NCBI RefSeq assembly: GCF_043641555.1
Contig: NZ_JBHZRJ010000001.1
Span: 248,001 to 312,000 of the forward strand
Source of the DNA: Saccharospirillum alexandrii_A
GTDB taxonomy: Bacteria > Pseudomonadota > Gammaproteobacteria > Pseudomonadales > Natronospirillaceae
DNA length: 64,000 bases
Direction of reading: 5' to 3'
In this document: one piece after another, positions 8,816 through 17,359 of the stretch
Numbering within the stretch: the stretch's first letter is position 1
Layout of the letters: every line of letters starts with the position of its first letter
Position numbers and translations under genes: made by a program
Notes under the pieces: generated by a model
The model's database searches: none
What the model saw: the letters and a program-made list of their open reading frames with translations, nothing else
Told to the model about the DNA's origin: nothing

Positions 8816-9949
8816 GTGGCGCTGAACAGCATCGAAGACATTATTGAAGACATTCGTCAGGGTAAGATGGTTATCCTGATGGACGATGAAGACCGTGAGA
8901 ATGAAGGCGATCTGATCGTCGCGGCGGAAAAAATCACCCCTGAGATCGTGAACTTCATGGCCGGCAAGGCCCGAGGGCTGATCTGCCTGACGTTGACCGG
9001 CGAGCGGTGCGATTTTCTCGGCCTGGAATCCATGGTCAAGAAAGACAACGGTTCGGCCTACGGCACGCCCTTCACCATCTCGATAGAAGCGGCTGAAGGG
9101 GTCACGACCGGCATTTCTGCGGCTGACCGGGCTCGCACCATTCAGGTTGCGGTCGATCCGAACAGCGAGCCCACCGATATCGTGCAGCCCGGGCATATTT
9201 TCCCGCTGCGCGCCCAGCCAGGTGGCGTGCTCAGCCGGGCTGGCCATACCGAGGCGGGCTGTGATCTGGCCCGCATGGCCGGTCTGATTCCGGCGGCGGC
9301 CATTGTCGAGATCATGAAAGAAGACGGTACCATGGCGCGCCGGCCCGATCTGGAAGCCTTTGCCGAAGAGCATGGGCTGAAGGTAGGCACCATTGCCGAC
9401 CTGATCCATTACCGCATTCTGAACGAGCGCACCATCGAGAAAGTCGAGCAACGGTCACTGAGCACCCGCGCCGGTGACTTCAACGTCCAGGTGTATCGTG
9501 ACAGCCTCTGTGGCGGCACTCACATTGCACTGACGCTGGGCGGGCCTTTCAAACCCGAGAACCCCACACTGGTGCGGGTGCACGTGGCGCAGACTCTGCG
9601 CGATCTGCTGGGGGTTAACCCGGCCCGTGGCCACGGCTGGACACTGGATGCCGCCATGCACCGGGTCGCTGAAGAAGGCGCAGGCGTGGTGGTCTTGCTG
9701 GATGTTCAGGAGGCCCCCGATGTGATGACCGAACTGAAGATGATGCAGGGCGATGACCGCGCTAACACGCGTAACCCGAACGTCGACAAGTACGGCACCT
9801 ACACCACCATTGGTACCGGCTCGCAGATTTTGCGCGAGTTGGGTGTGGGCAAGATGCGACTGCTCAGTTCACCGATCAAATTCGGCGGCATTTCCGGGTT
9901 CGACCTGGAAGTGGTCGAGTACATTCCGGCCGCGGGCGATGAAGCCTGA
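8816..9949 (+). CDS. ribB: 3,4-dihydroxy-2-butanone 4-phosphate synthase with a degenerate GTP cyclohydrolase II-like domain
   Basis: The N-terminal domain (residues 1 to about 200) makes the four-carbon riboflavin precursor from ribulose 5-phosphate. It shows the catalytic acidic loop LMDDEDRENEGDL and HTEAGCDLARMAG. The C-terminal domain (about 205-377) has the RibA outline but lacks the cysteine zinc motif (C-x2-GD...CDC) needed for GTP cyclohydrolase II, so that activity must come from another gene. The product is 377 residues from the GTG at 8816, where the typical ALNSIEDII start lies six bases after GGAA; a longer GTG start at 8759 is less likely. I see no FMN riboswitch upstream. Confidence 0.92.
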   Translation: MALNSIEDIIEDIRQGKMVILMDDEDRENEGDLIVAAEKITPEIVNFMAGKARGLICLTLTGERCDFLGLESMVKKDNGSAYGTPFTISIEAAEGVTTGISAADRARTIQVAVDPNSEPTDIVQPGHIFPLRAQPGGVLSRAGHTEAGCDLARMAGLIPAAAIVEIMKEDGTMARRPDLEAFAEEHGLKVGTIADLIHYRILNERTIEKVEQRSLSTRAGDFNVQVYRDSLCGGTHIALTLGGPFKPENPTLVRVHVAQTLRDLLGVNPARGHGWTLDAAMHRVAEEGAGVVVLLDVQEAPDVMTELKMMQGDDRANTRNPNVDKYGTYTTIGTGSQILRELGVGKMRLLSSPIKFGGISGFDLEVVEYIPAAGDEA

Positions 9950-10030
9950 AGGCGACTAAGCTGTTTACAACCGACTCATGATTAACCGACGGCGACCCGG
10001 GTCGGGTCGTCGTTCAGACAGGATCAGACA

Positions 10031-10519
10031 ATGACTGCTATGACTTCAAACATTACTACCCTGGAAGGCGACTTTTCCGCCAACGACGCCCAGTACGCGA
10101 TCGTGGTGGGCCGCTGGAACAGCTTCGTGGTTGAAAGTCTGCTGGACGGTGCACTCGATGCGCTCAAGCGCCACGGCATTAAGGACGAGCAACTGACGGT
10201 CATCCGTGCGCCGGGTGCCTATGAACTGCCCATCGTTTGCCAGAAACTGGCGGAAACAGAGCGTTATAATGCCATCATCGCGCTGGGCGCGGTGATTCGC
10301 GGCGGCACACCGCATTTCGATTTCGTGGCCGGTGAAGCGGCTGGCGGGCTCAATTCAGTGGCGCTGACGGCCAGCATGCCGGTCGTGTTCGGCGTGCTGA
10401 CCGTCGATTCGATCGAACAGGCCATTGAGCGTGCGGGCACGAAAGCCGGTAACAAAGGCGCCGAGGCGGCCCTGGTGGCGCTGGAAATGGTCAATCTGTT
10501 CAAACAGATCGAGGGTTAA
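10031..10519 (+). CDS. ribH: 6,7-dimethyl-8-ribityllumazine synthase
   Basis: Lumazine synthase joins the two riboflavin precursors. The 162-residue product has the family blocks GRWNSFVVESLLDGA, RAPGAYELP and IALGAVIRGGTPHFDFV, in which the last histidine is the usual catalytic one. The ATG at 10031 has AGGA about nine bases before it. A 12-bp palindrome, CGACCCGGGTCG, lies at 9993-10004 in the 81-bp gap after ribB and is also present upstream of glyA. nusB follows three bases after the stop. Confidence 0.96.
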   Translation: MTAMTSNITTLEGDFSANDAQYAIVVGRWNSFVVESLLDGALDALKRHGIKDEQLTVIRAPGAYELPIVCQKLAETERYNAIIALGAVIRGGTPHFDFVAGEAAGGLNSVALTASMPVVFGVLTVDSIEQAIERAGTKAGNKGAEAALVALEMVNLFKQIEG

Positions 10520-10522
10520 GGC

Positions 10523-10978
10523 ATGACCCAGCGTCCCAACATGGCAGCCCGCCGCAAGGCCCGCCGACTGGCCATGCAGGCTTTGTATCAGTGGCATTTG
10601 TCGTCGTCTCCGGTCAATCAGATTGAGGCCGAGTTCATCACCGATCATGATATGGCCAAGGTCGATCAGGAATACTTCAGCGAAGTGCTGCGCGGCGTGC
10701 CCAGCACGCTGACGGAACTCGATAGCTACATTGAATCCGTCACCGATCGCTCGGTTCGTGAGATGACCCCGGTCGAGCTGTCAATTCTGCGCATGGGTGC
10801 CTACGAGCTGGTGCACCGCATCGATGTACCCTTCAAGGTCATCATCAACGAAGGCGTCGAATTGTCGAAACTCTTCGGCGCCAGCGAGGGCCACCGCTAC
10901 GTCAATGGCGTGCTGGACAAACTGTCGCAGCGGCTTCGGGCGACGGAAGTAACTGCCTCCCGGGCTCCTCGGGATTGA
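10523..10978 (+). CDS. nusB: transcription antitermination factor NusB
   Basis: NusB binds boxA RNA with NusE/S10 to form antitermination complexes on rRNA operons. The 151-residue all-helical product contains the typical ARRKARRLAMQALYQWH start and the later VPFKVIINEGVELSKLFG and YVNGVLDKL motifs. It starts three bases after ribH, so the two are translationally close. The usual next gene, thiL, is absent: a bidirectional terminator and an opposite-strand gene follow. Confidence 0.97.
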   Translation: MTQRPNMAARRKARRLAMQALYQWHLSSSPVNQIEAEFITDHDMAKVDQEYFSEVLRGVPSTLTELDSYIESVTDRSVREMTPVELSILRMGAYELVHRIDVPFKVIINEGVELSKLFGASEGHRYVNGVLDKLSQRLRATEVTASRAPRD

Positions 10979-11063
10979 GTGTGTGCGTGTTGGCAACCGG
11001 GCATACCCGGTTGCCGCTGCGGTCCAATACCACCTGCCACCTACCCAACCTAAACGACTAGCC

Positions 11064-11091
11064 AAAAAAAACCGCCAAAAGGCGGTTTTTT
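11064..11091. terminator. bidirectional terminator between nusB and the pre-peptidase-domain lipoprotein gene
   Basis: A-run, ACCGCC (11071-11076), AAAA, GGCGGT (11081-11086), T-run. It can end the rib-nusB operon on the plus strand and the convergent gene on the minus strand. Confidence 0.9.
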
Positions 11092-11112
11092 AATGCACTG
11101 ACGCTTTGCTAA

Positions 11113-12909
11113 TCAGGACTGGGCGTCAGACAAATCCATTTGTACTTCGACGCGAATCTGACCGCTTTCCGAGCCGCTGTAGCCACGCACGTCCAGGGTG
11201 TAGGTGCCTGCTGGCAGGTACTCTTCCAGGCGTGAGTTGGTGCCGTCGCCACCATCATCGTTTTCCAGTGACAGGCCCGGGCCGACCAGCGAGATCAGGG
11301 TGTCAACGGAGGATGATGAGGCATTGATGCTCACGGTGCGCGCTGCGTCCAGGCTGATGGTGTAGGTCAGGCTGCTGCCCGCTTCCAGGTTGCCATAGAC
11401 GATGTCTCCGGCTCTCAGGTCACCGCTGTTCATCATCTCGCCCTCGACAGCGCTGCTGTTGACCGTCAGGTCATACAGGCCGTTGCCGGAGTAGGCGCCG
11501 ACGGTGAGTGTGTAGGTGCCGGGTTGCAGGAGGGTGGTGATCAGCGAATTGGTGTCGCCGCCGCCATCATCATCACTGAAGTCCACACCATTGCCCGACA
11601 GCGCCAGGGTGGTGTCGAAGCTGGCAGAGTTCAGCGCGATGCTGACTTCCGATGGCTCGTCGATGGTCAGTGAATAGGTGTTATCGTAGTCGGCGCGCAT
11701 GCCAATCAGGCTGCTGTTCGGAGCGATAATGCCGCTGTTGCGCAGGTCGCCTTCGAACGGTGTGACCTGAGTGTTCAGGGTGTAGATGCCGTCGACCGGG
11801 TAGCTGTCATAGCTGAGTGCGGTCACGCTATAGCTGCCCGGCATCAGGATGGATGACAGTTGTGAATCGGTGCCGTCGCCATAGTCATCGTTGTCGAGCT
11901 GAACGTCGTCACCGGTGATCGACAGCATGGTGTCGAAATCCTCGGAAGCGAGGCTGACGACGACTTCTGACGGGTGCTCCAGATCAAGGGTGTAACGGTT
12001 ACCTTCGGCCGACAGCATCAGGCCAGTCAGTGTCTCACCGGCTTCCAGCAGGCCGCCGTTGCGAATCCCATCCGGCAGTGTCGTACTGGCGGTGTCCAGC
12101 TGATAGAACTGGCCTTCATCGACCAGGGCATCGGCACACAGGGGCGATTCGGACTCGTAGTAGTCGTATTCACTGTAGGCTTCAAATTCAGACGTCGGCC
12201 GCCGGCCGGGCTGCAGAATCAGTTCGTATTCACCGGGCTCAAGATAGGCATCGAGCGTCAGGGTGCTGTCGCCACAGGCGGTGGCTTCTGTATTGACGGC
12301 CGGTCCGGTCAGTTGCATGCCCAGTGAGCGACTTGCATCGTTCAGGGTGAAGCTGATCTGGGTGGGCGAGTCGATGCTCAGCGGGTAGCGGGTCGGGCTG
12401 TTGTCTGAGGCCAGCGCGCCGACCAGTGACTGGTCTGCACTCAGTGTATCGCTGCGCCCGGCAATGGGCTGGTCGATCAAACGGTAGGGGCCATAGGCTT
12501 CATCGCTGACGCCGTTGACGACCAGCAGCGAGCACTGGCCCGCGTCCGGACCCATCAGGATATTAACGGATTCGCTGCTTGCCGGATCGACGCTGGCGTG
12601 GTCAATCAACCAGCCTTGTTCGTTAAACAGGGTCAATTCGGCGGCAAAGGGTGCCTGGAAGCGATAGAAAGCCCGGGGCTCGGCATCGGTGGCGCAAAAC
12701 CAGTGTGCCGAGTAGCGAGCGCCATTGTTCAGGTTGGCGGGGCTGGCGGTATTGAGTTCTGATTGCAGGCCTTCGCCGCTGACCAGTGCCGGGGCATCCA
12801 CAAAACGGTCCGAACCGGTGGTCGCGCAACCACTGGCCACTGCCAGGGCGGTGAGTGCGGGCAGCCAGCGGGCCGTGCCAGGGAATAATCGAGGTGCAGA
12901 ATGAGTCAC
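11113..12909 (-). CDS. lipoprotein with tandem bacterial pre-peptidase C-terminal (PPC)-like domains
   Basis: The 598-residue product has an N-terminal signal with a variant lipobox, AVASGC (near residue 28), so it is probably a surface or periplasmic lipoprotein. The C-terminal two-thirds consist of repeated beta-sandwich modules of about 90 residues. Each ends in an aspartate-rich turn plus a PGTYT strand, such as NDDGGDGTNSRL...LPAGTYTLDVRGYSG, NDDYGDGTDSQL...LMPGSYSV and DDDGGGDTNSLI...LQPGTYTL. That is the signature of PPC domains, which usually decorate secreted peptidases. No protease domain is present. I chose the GTG at 12909, which has GGAGA seven bases upstream; the frame is open a further 19 codons. 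Confidence 0.75.
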   Translation of the reverse strand: MTHSAPRLFPGTARWLPALTALAVASGCATTGSDRFVDAPALVSGEGLQSELNTASPANLNNGARYSAHWFCATDAEPRAFYRFQAPFAAELTLFNEQGWLIDHASVDPASSESVNILMGPDAGQCSLLVVNGVSDEAYGPYRLIDQPIAGRSDTLSADQSLVGALASDNSPTRYPLSIDSPTQISFTLNDASRSLGMQLTGPAVNTEATACGDSTLTLDAYLEPGEYELILQPGRRPTSEFEAYSEYDYYESESPLCADALVDEGQFYQLDTASTTLPDGIRNGGLLEAGETLTGLMLSAEGNRYTLDLEHPSEVVVSLASEDFDTMLSITGDDVQLDNDDYGDGTDSQLSSILMPGSYSVTALSYDSYPVDGIYTLNTQVTPFEGDLRNSGIIAPNSSLIGMRADYDNTYSLTIDEPSEVSIALNSASFDTTLALSGNGVDFSDDDGGGDTNSLITTLLQPGTYTLTVGAYSGNGLYDLTVNSSAVEGEMMNSGDLRAGDIVYGNLEAGSSLTYTISLDAARTVSINASSSSVDTLISLVGPGLSLENDDGGDGTNSRLEEYLPAGTYTLDVRGYSGSESGQIRVEVQMDLSDAQS

Positions 12910-13129
12910 TATTACGTCTCCATACGTTACTTGAAAACCTGCCTGTTCAGTCGGCACTCCGGTCAAGCCAGCTGCCGGGTAAGGAGTTCGTCTGACTTCC
13001 TGGTCACACGCTCAAACCGGACAACCCAATGCAGTCGGAGCACCACCGGGCAAGAATCGGCACTATAGGGCGCTTTTAAAGCCGGGTCCAGTCGCCCGGG
13101 CCAGGTTCGATCAGTGGTTCTCATTTTTC

Positions 13130-14101
13130 TTATTCCTGCAATAACGCCCATTGCTCACGCAAAGCGAGCAGGTGGTCGCTCCAGAAACGCTGGCTGTCGA
13201 ACCAGGAGAAGGCGCGCGGGAAAGCCGGATCGTCCCAGCGCTGGGCTATCCAGAGAGTGTGGCGGATCATGTGCACGGTACGCAGGGGCTCGAGCAGCGA
13301 CAGCTCTTTTCGCGGAAAGGGCCGAAATTGCTCGTAGCCTTCTTCCAGTTCATTGATCTGCCTTGCCTGTTCCTGCTTGTCACCCGACAGCAGCTTCCAG
13401 ATGTCCTGGGCTGCAGGGCCCATGACCGTGTCGTCGAGGTCGACGATCAGTAACTGGTCGTCTCGACTGAGGATGTTGCCGGCGTGAAAATCGCCGTGGA
13501 TGCGAATGGAGGCAGCCTGTCGAAACAGCGGCTCGAAGCGGCGCTGAATCAGCTCGGCAATGGGGGCCAGGGTTGCCAGGTAGTTGGCGCGCAGGTCGTC
13601 GGGCAGCAGCGGGCTGTCGGCAAAGAAACGTTGTGCCTGAATAATGGGCTCGGTCAGCGAGAGGCTGGGCCGATGCTTGAAGACCGCCGTCTCGCCAACA
13701 TTGTGCAGTCGGGCCAGGTGCTGGCCAATGCGGTACATCTGGTCCGGGTTGTCCAGTTCAAAGGCATGGCCGGCGCGCATTTCGAAACAGGCAAACCAGA
13801 AGCCATCGCGCAGGTGGACGATGTCGTCGCCCAGTTTCATCGCCGGGACCACCGGTATTTCAGCCTCGAACAATTGTTCGGTAAAGGTCAGTTCCTCGCG
13901 AATTTGCGCCTCGCTCCAGCGTCCTGGCCGGTAGGCTTTCAACACCACCGGTTTGGCATCTTCAATGCCCACCCGGTAGACCCGGTTTTCGTAACTGTTA
14001 AGTGGGTAAATGCGGTAATCGGACAGGGTTCCGAGCGATTCCAGCCAGTCGATGATGCGATCCTGGCTGAGGGTGTCGAACGGGTGTGAAGAGGTAGACA
14101 T
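13130..14101 (-). CDS. srkA: stress response serine/threonine kinase A (YihE/RdoA family)
   Basis: SrkA is a eukaryotic-like protein kinase of the aminoglycoside-phosphotransferase fold that counters Cpx-linked stress death in E. coli. The 323-residue product is the usual length. It has K55 (VVLKAY) in the nucleotide-binding lobe, the catalytic loop IHGDFHAGNI (H202-I210, with D204 and N209), and the metal-binding IVDLDD (219-224). The ATG at 14101 fits the family N-terminus. It is followed on its strand by the PPC lipoprotein gene 220 bases away, with no sign of coupling. Confidence 0.9.
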   Translation of the reverse strand: MSTSSHPFDTLSQDRIIDWLESLGTLSDYRIYPLNSYENRVYRVGIEDAKPVVLKAYRPGRWSEAQIREELTFTEQLFEAEIPVVPAMKLGDDIVHLRDGFWFACFEMRAGHAFELDNPDQMYRIGQHLARLHNVGETAVFKHRPSLSLTEPIIQAQRFFADSPLLPDDLRANYLATLAPIAELIQRRFEPLFRQAASIRIHGDFHAGNILSRDDQLLIVDLDDTVMGPAAQDIWKLLSGDKQEQARQINELEEGYEQFRPFPRKELSLLEPLRTVHMIRHTLWIAQRWDDPAFPRAFSWFDSQRFWSDHLLALREQWALLQE

Positions 14102-14147
14102 GATGAACCCAGGCTGAAAAGAGCGCTCATTGTAGAGTATTTGCAGC

Positions 14148-14183
14148 GCCTGTCATTGTTACTCTGCCTGTCATTGTTACTCT
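14148..14183. repeat. tandem duplication of an 18-bp unit
   Basis: GCCTGTCATTGTTACTCT occurs twice back to back, without mismatch, between comF and srkA. It is probably a recent slippage product in the leader of srkA. Confidence 0.9.
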
Positions 14184-14207
14184 GGCCAGCGGACCTCTGG
14201 TGTGCGC

Positions 14208-14864
14208 TTATTGATTTCCCAGTGGTGTTCGGGCGAGCGCCCAAAGTTCGACATGAATGACCCCGGCGCGCTGCAGGGTACGGGTCAGTTCGGCGGCTGT
14301 GGCTCCGGTGGTCAGCACATCGTCGACTATGGCGACCCGTTTTGGAGGTGGTTTCAGAACACAGAAAGCATCTCTGAGAGTCTGCCGGCGTTGAATCCGG
14401 TTGAGGCCTTCCAGGGGTGGGGTTGGGTGTTGCTTGACCAGGCTGGTCCAGACCGGCAGGCCAGCCTGCCTGGCCCAAAAGTCTGACAGCCATTCTGCCT
14501 GGTTGAAGCCCCGCTTGCGGGCTTTGGCCCGATGCAGGGGAACCGGTACCAGGGCGTCAACCCCTGGGGCATGCATGCCCTGATGCTGCCACCACTGGCG
14601 TGCTAGAGCCCGGGCGCTGGCCAGATCCCGGTGGTATTTCATGCGATGAATCAGGAAACGGGTCGCCCCTTCCAGAACCCAGCCGACCGTCGCTGTCTGC
14701 CAGGGTGGGGGTCGTTGCTGGCATCGGCCGCATAGGGTGCTCAGAGTGTCGGGCGCGGCGCAGCCCGGGCAAGGGTCAGGCAAAGGCTGTAGCCAGCCGG
14801 CACACACCTCACAGAGATGGCTTTTGGCCGAGCGCTGCTCGCACAGCGGACACAGGCTGCTCAT
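14208..14864 (-). CDS. comF: ComF family phosphoribosyltransferase-fold protein
   Basis: ComF-family proteins are linked to DNA uptake and primosome function in competent bacteria, though enzymatic activity is uncertain. The 218-residue product begins with a zinc-ribbon-like region with four CxxC-type pairs (C5/C8, C18/C21, C32/C35, C45/C48). It then has the VPVPLHRAKARKRGFNQAE block and the PRPP-binding motif VAIVDDVLTTGAT. I chose the ATG at 14864 because the first CxxC pair follows it at once; the frame stays open to 15005, which would add 47 residues without family resemblance. Confidence 0.9.
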   Translation of the reverse strand: MSSLCPLCEQRSAKSHLCEVCAGWLQPLPDPCPGCAAPDTLSTLCGRCQQRPPPWQTATVGWVLEGATRFLIHRMKYHRDLASARALARQWWQHQGMHAPGVDALVPVPLHRAKARKRGFNQAEWLSDFWARQAGLPVWTSLVKQHPTPPLEGLNRIQRRQTLRDAFCVLKPPPKRVAIVDDVLTTGATAAELTRTLQRAGVIHVELWALARTPLGNQ

Positions 14865-15170
14865 TACCTGTTCCAGCAAGGGGGTAAAGGCCGCTGTGAA
14901 AGGCCGAAGTTTGACGTGAATCCCTGGCATTCCGGGGTGCTCCCTGACCTCCGGTGGCTGTTTCCGCCCGTAAAATGGGGGCGAAGCTTCAAAGGTGTCG
15001 GCCACCTGCAGGTTATTGTGAACAGTTTTTACAAAATGTTACAGCTTGATGGGTTGGGTTGGTTAAAATGTAACCATGTTATCCGATTAAATGACCGTAT
15101 CTGTTTCCTGCATCAGGGCCACGGAACGGAAGTCAGTTCGCCCCGGTCTGGGCGGGCCAGTGGAGGTGGA
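14865..15170. other. 306-bp divergent intergenic region
   Basis: This separates comF (minus strand) from the small rod-like gene (plus strand). It contains an AT-rich segment at about 15018-15095 with GTTACAGC and GGTTAAAATGTAACC stretches, a likely place for one or both promoters. I see no gene, hairpin with T-run, or repeat. Confidence 0.4.
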
Positions 15171-15407
15171 ATGATCAGCTCAGTCATGAACGCAGGGGTT
15201 GCCGGCATTCAGGGAGGTTTGTACTCACTGAACCGCAGTGGTCAGCAGATCGCCCAGGCGAATGTGCCCCCGAGTGAAGGCGGGCCCGAGTCGATTGTGG
15301 AACCTCTGGTGAATCAGATTCAGGCGACAAATCAGGTTCAGGCTAGTGCGCGCGTGGTTGAAGCGGGCTCTGAAACCCTGGGTACCCTAATTGATATCCG
15401 GGTCTAG
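15171..15407 (+). CDS. small protein resembling the ends of flagellar rod proteins (FlgC/FlgG-like)
   Basis: The 78-residue product has an N-terminal NRSGQQIAQANVPPSEG, recalling the rod signature ANxxT-type region, and a C-terminal NQIQATNQVQASARVVEAGS plus LGTLIDIRV, recalling the C-terminal helix of FlgC/FlgG. The whole rod-protein middle domain is missing, so it is not a normal rod subunit. The start is clear: GGAGGTGGA directly precedes the ATG at 15171. The SprA-related metalloprotease gene follows 18 bases downstream. Function is unknown; a flagellum or secretion-linked role is inference. Confidence 0.65.
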   Translation: MISSVMNAGVAGIQGGLYSLNRSGQQIAQANVPPSEGGPESIVEPLVNQIQATNQVQASARVVEAGSETLGTLIDIRV

Positions 15408-15425
15408 CGGAGCGAAGCGATAACG

Positions 15426-16376
15426 ATGTCTACGGTCAGCGGTCTTTATCCCAACGCCATCACCCCAACGGTCAGTCCGTTCGGGGATATGGCCCAGCGC
15501 GCGCAACAGCGCCGGGATAACGACGCGGCGGTGTTTGCCCCGGTTGAAGAAGCCGAAACAACTGCACCAGGGCAGAATCGTTCAGACCGGCGCGATAACC
15601 AGCCTCAACCTGGCCAAAGCTCGCCATCCAACGTTGCCACTAGCGCCAATACAGCCTCGTCTTCCCCGTCAGAAGGCGAGATGCAGCCCTCCGGCGAAAC
15701 AACACCAGCCGACGACACCAGTGCCTTTGCACGCCAGCGTGAGGAAGGCCGGGCGGCACGGCAGCAGGCTGAACAACGCCAGCTGGATCAGGATCTGGAA
15801 ACCATCCGCGAGCTGGCAGCGCGCGACCGGGAGGTTCGGGCGCACGAGCAGGCGCACCAGGCCATTGGCGGTCAGTATGCCGGTGGTATGTCCCTGACGT
15901 TCGAGCGCGGGCCGGATGGCAAGCGTTATGCGGTGGCCGGTGAAGTACCGATCGATATCAGCCCGGTGCCTGGTAACCCGGAAGCCACCCTGGTCAAAGC
16001 CGAGCAGGTTCGCCGGGCGGCACTGGCACCGGCTGAACCCTCAGCGCAGGATCGGTCGGTCGCGGCCGCTGCGATGCAGCTGAAAATGGAAGCCCAGATA
16101 GACGTGCGCCAGGAACGCCGAGAAGACCTGGCACCGCAAGAGACCGAGGCTGAGGGCGATGCCGTTTCTGAGCGTAATGACAGTGCGCCAGCCATTTCAG
16201 GTGCTGAGCGTTCTGCGTCGGAAGCGAGTGGCGATGAAGACACCACTGAACGCGAAGCCGACACTGCGCGTACGGGTGCCGATCTGGCGGCGGTGACCCG
16301 CAGCTTGCTGGATGCACAATATCAGGCTCAGTCCCGGGCCGACACTCTGGGCCGCCAACTCGACTTCATGGTGTAG
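15426..16376 (+). CDS. SprA-related putative metalloprotease
   Basis: The 316-residue protein has a long disordered, glutamine- and serine-rich N-terminal part, then a conserved segment DREVRAHEQAHQAIGGQYAG containing an HExxH zinc-protease-like motif (HEQAH). This is followed by PDGKRYAVAGEVPIDISPVPGNP, the pattern of the SprA-related family, which I recall as putative metalloproteases. The C-terminal third is acidic, low-complexity and coiled-coil-like. There is no signal peptide. It is probably cotranscribed with the preceding rod-like gene. Confidence 0.75.
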   Translation: MSTVSGLYPNAITPTVSPFGDMAQRAQQRRDNDAAVFAPVEEAETTAPGQNRSDRRDNQPQPGQSSPSNVATSANTASSSPSEGEMQPSGETTPADDTSAFARQREEGRAARQQAEQRQLDQDLETIRELAARDREVRAHEQAHQAIGGQYAGGMSLTFERGPDGKRYAVAGEVPIDISPVPGNPEATLVKAEQVRRAALAPAEPSAQDRSVAAAAMQLKMEAQIDVRQERREDLAPQETEAEGDAVSERNDSAPAISGAERSASEASGDEDTTEREADTARTGADLAAVTRSLLDAQYQAQSRADTLGRQLDFMV

Positions 16377-16398
16377 TTACCGGGTACAGCTGGCCGGT

Positions 16399-17154
16399 TC
16401 AGAATTTCTTCAGGTTGGGTCCACGTCGCATTTCCGCGAAAATACTCAGTTCCCAGGGGCGCATGGCCAATACCATGCCAGTGCCGAAGGTATCTTCCAG
16501 CGGCAGTTTGCCGTCTTCCTTGCTCAGTTCGTCAAATTCCCGGGCCAGCCGGCGAATGCTGTTTTGCAGGTGCATGTTCGACTGACGCGACAACATTCCC
16601 GCAACAAACACCAGCAACTCCCCGGATTTGGGGTCGAACTTGCAGTTGAAGAAGTCGCGCGCCACATTCTGTTCGAAAAAGCGGTATACCGGACCGTTAT
16701 GAATCCAGCGGAAATCGCGTGACAGTTTGGTTTTCACCCGGTTGCCGGGCAGCAGTTCTATGATGCCGAGCCGGTCGAGCCGGGCCAGTAAGCGGGTCGC
16801 TTCGAATTCGTCGATTACATAGGTCGAGATAATGTCTTCGTATTCCCACCGGTTGACCAGCAACTGCGCCACCAGCAACAGCTTGGGGTCGGATACCAGC
16901 TCCCGTTCGTCGTCTTCACTGAGCTCATCCAGCACCATGGTGCCTTCATGCATGCGGGCCATCAGGTAGCCGAGATCGGCACCGGCCATGTCGCAGATTT
17001 CTTCCAGGCGATTCAGCGTAAAGTGGCGCTTGGAGAACATACGCTTAACGTTGGCTTCACTGAGATTGAGTTTCTCGGCAACCTCGGCGTAGGTGATTTT
17101 TCGCTCACGCAGCAGTTTCTTAAGGGTGTCGACGAGTTGTACAGTCTGAGACAT
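16399..17154 (-). CDS. XRE-type helix-turn-helix regulator with a large C-terminal domain
   Basis: The 251-residue product begins with a Cro/C1-type helix-turn-helix (ITYAEVAEKLNLSEANVKRM, about residues 20-39). The roughly 180-residue C-terminal part resembles no ligand-binding domain I can name. The ATG at 17154 has AAGGA about six bases upstream; 20 more codons are open upstream without a better site. It is convergent with the metalloprotease gene and divergent from the membrane protein gene at 17360. Its targets are unknown. Confidence 0.75.
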   Translation of the reverse strand: MSQTVQLVDTLKKLLRERKITYAEVAEKLNLSEANVKRMFSKRHFTLNRLEEICDMAGADLGYLMARMHEGTMVLDELSEDDERELVSDPKLLLVAQLLVNRWEYEDIISTYVIDEFEATRLLARLDRLGIIELLPGNRVKTKLSRDFRWIHNGPVYRFFEQNVARDFFNCKFDPKSGELLVFVAGMLSRQSNMHLQNSIRRLAREFDELSKEDGKLPLEDTFGTGMVLAMRPWELSIFAEMRRGPNLKKF

Positions 17155-17359
17155 GACGTCCTTGGTGAAGGTAGCGCAATATGCTACCAATAGTCGCACA
17201 TCTTTCAACTTCATGTACAGCGCTTGTGGTTACCCAGAACGCGCCTACTATGGCTCTAGCACCGACATGACGGGTTGCAACAAAAAAAGTAGGCCCATTT
17301 TCCAGGCGGCAACGGACAGCGCCGTCTGCGAGCGACCGGCAGGTCTTACGGAGTGAACC

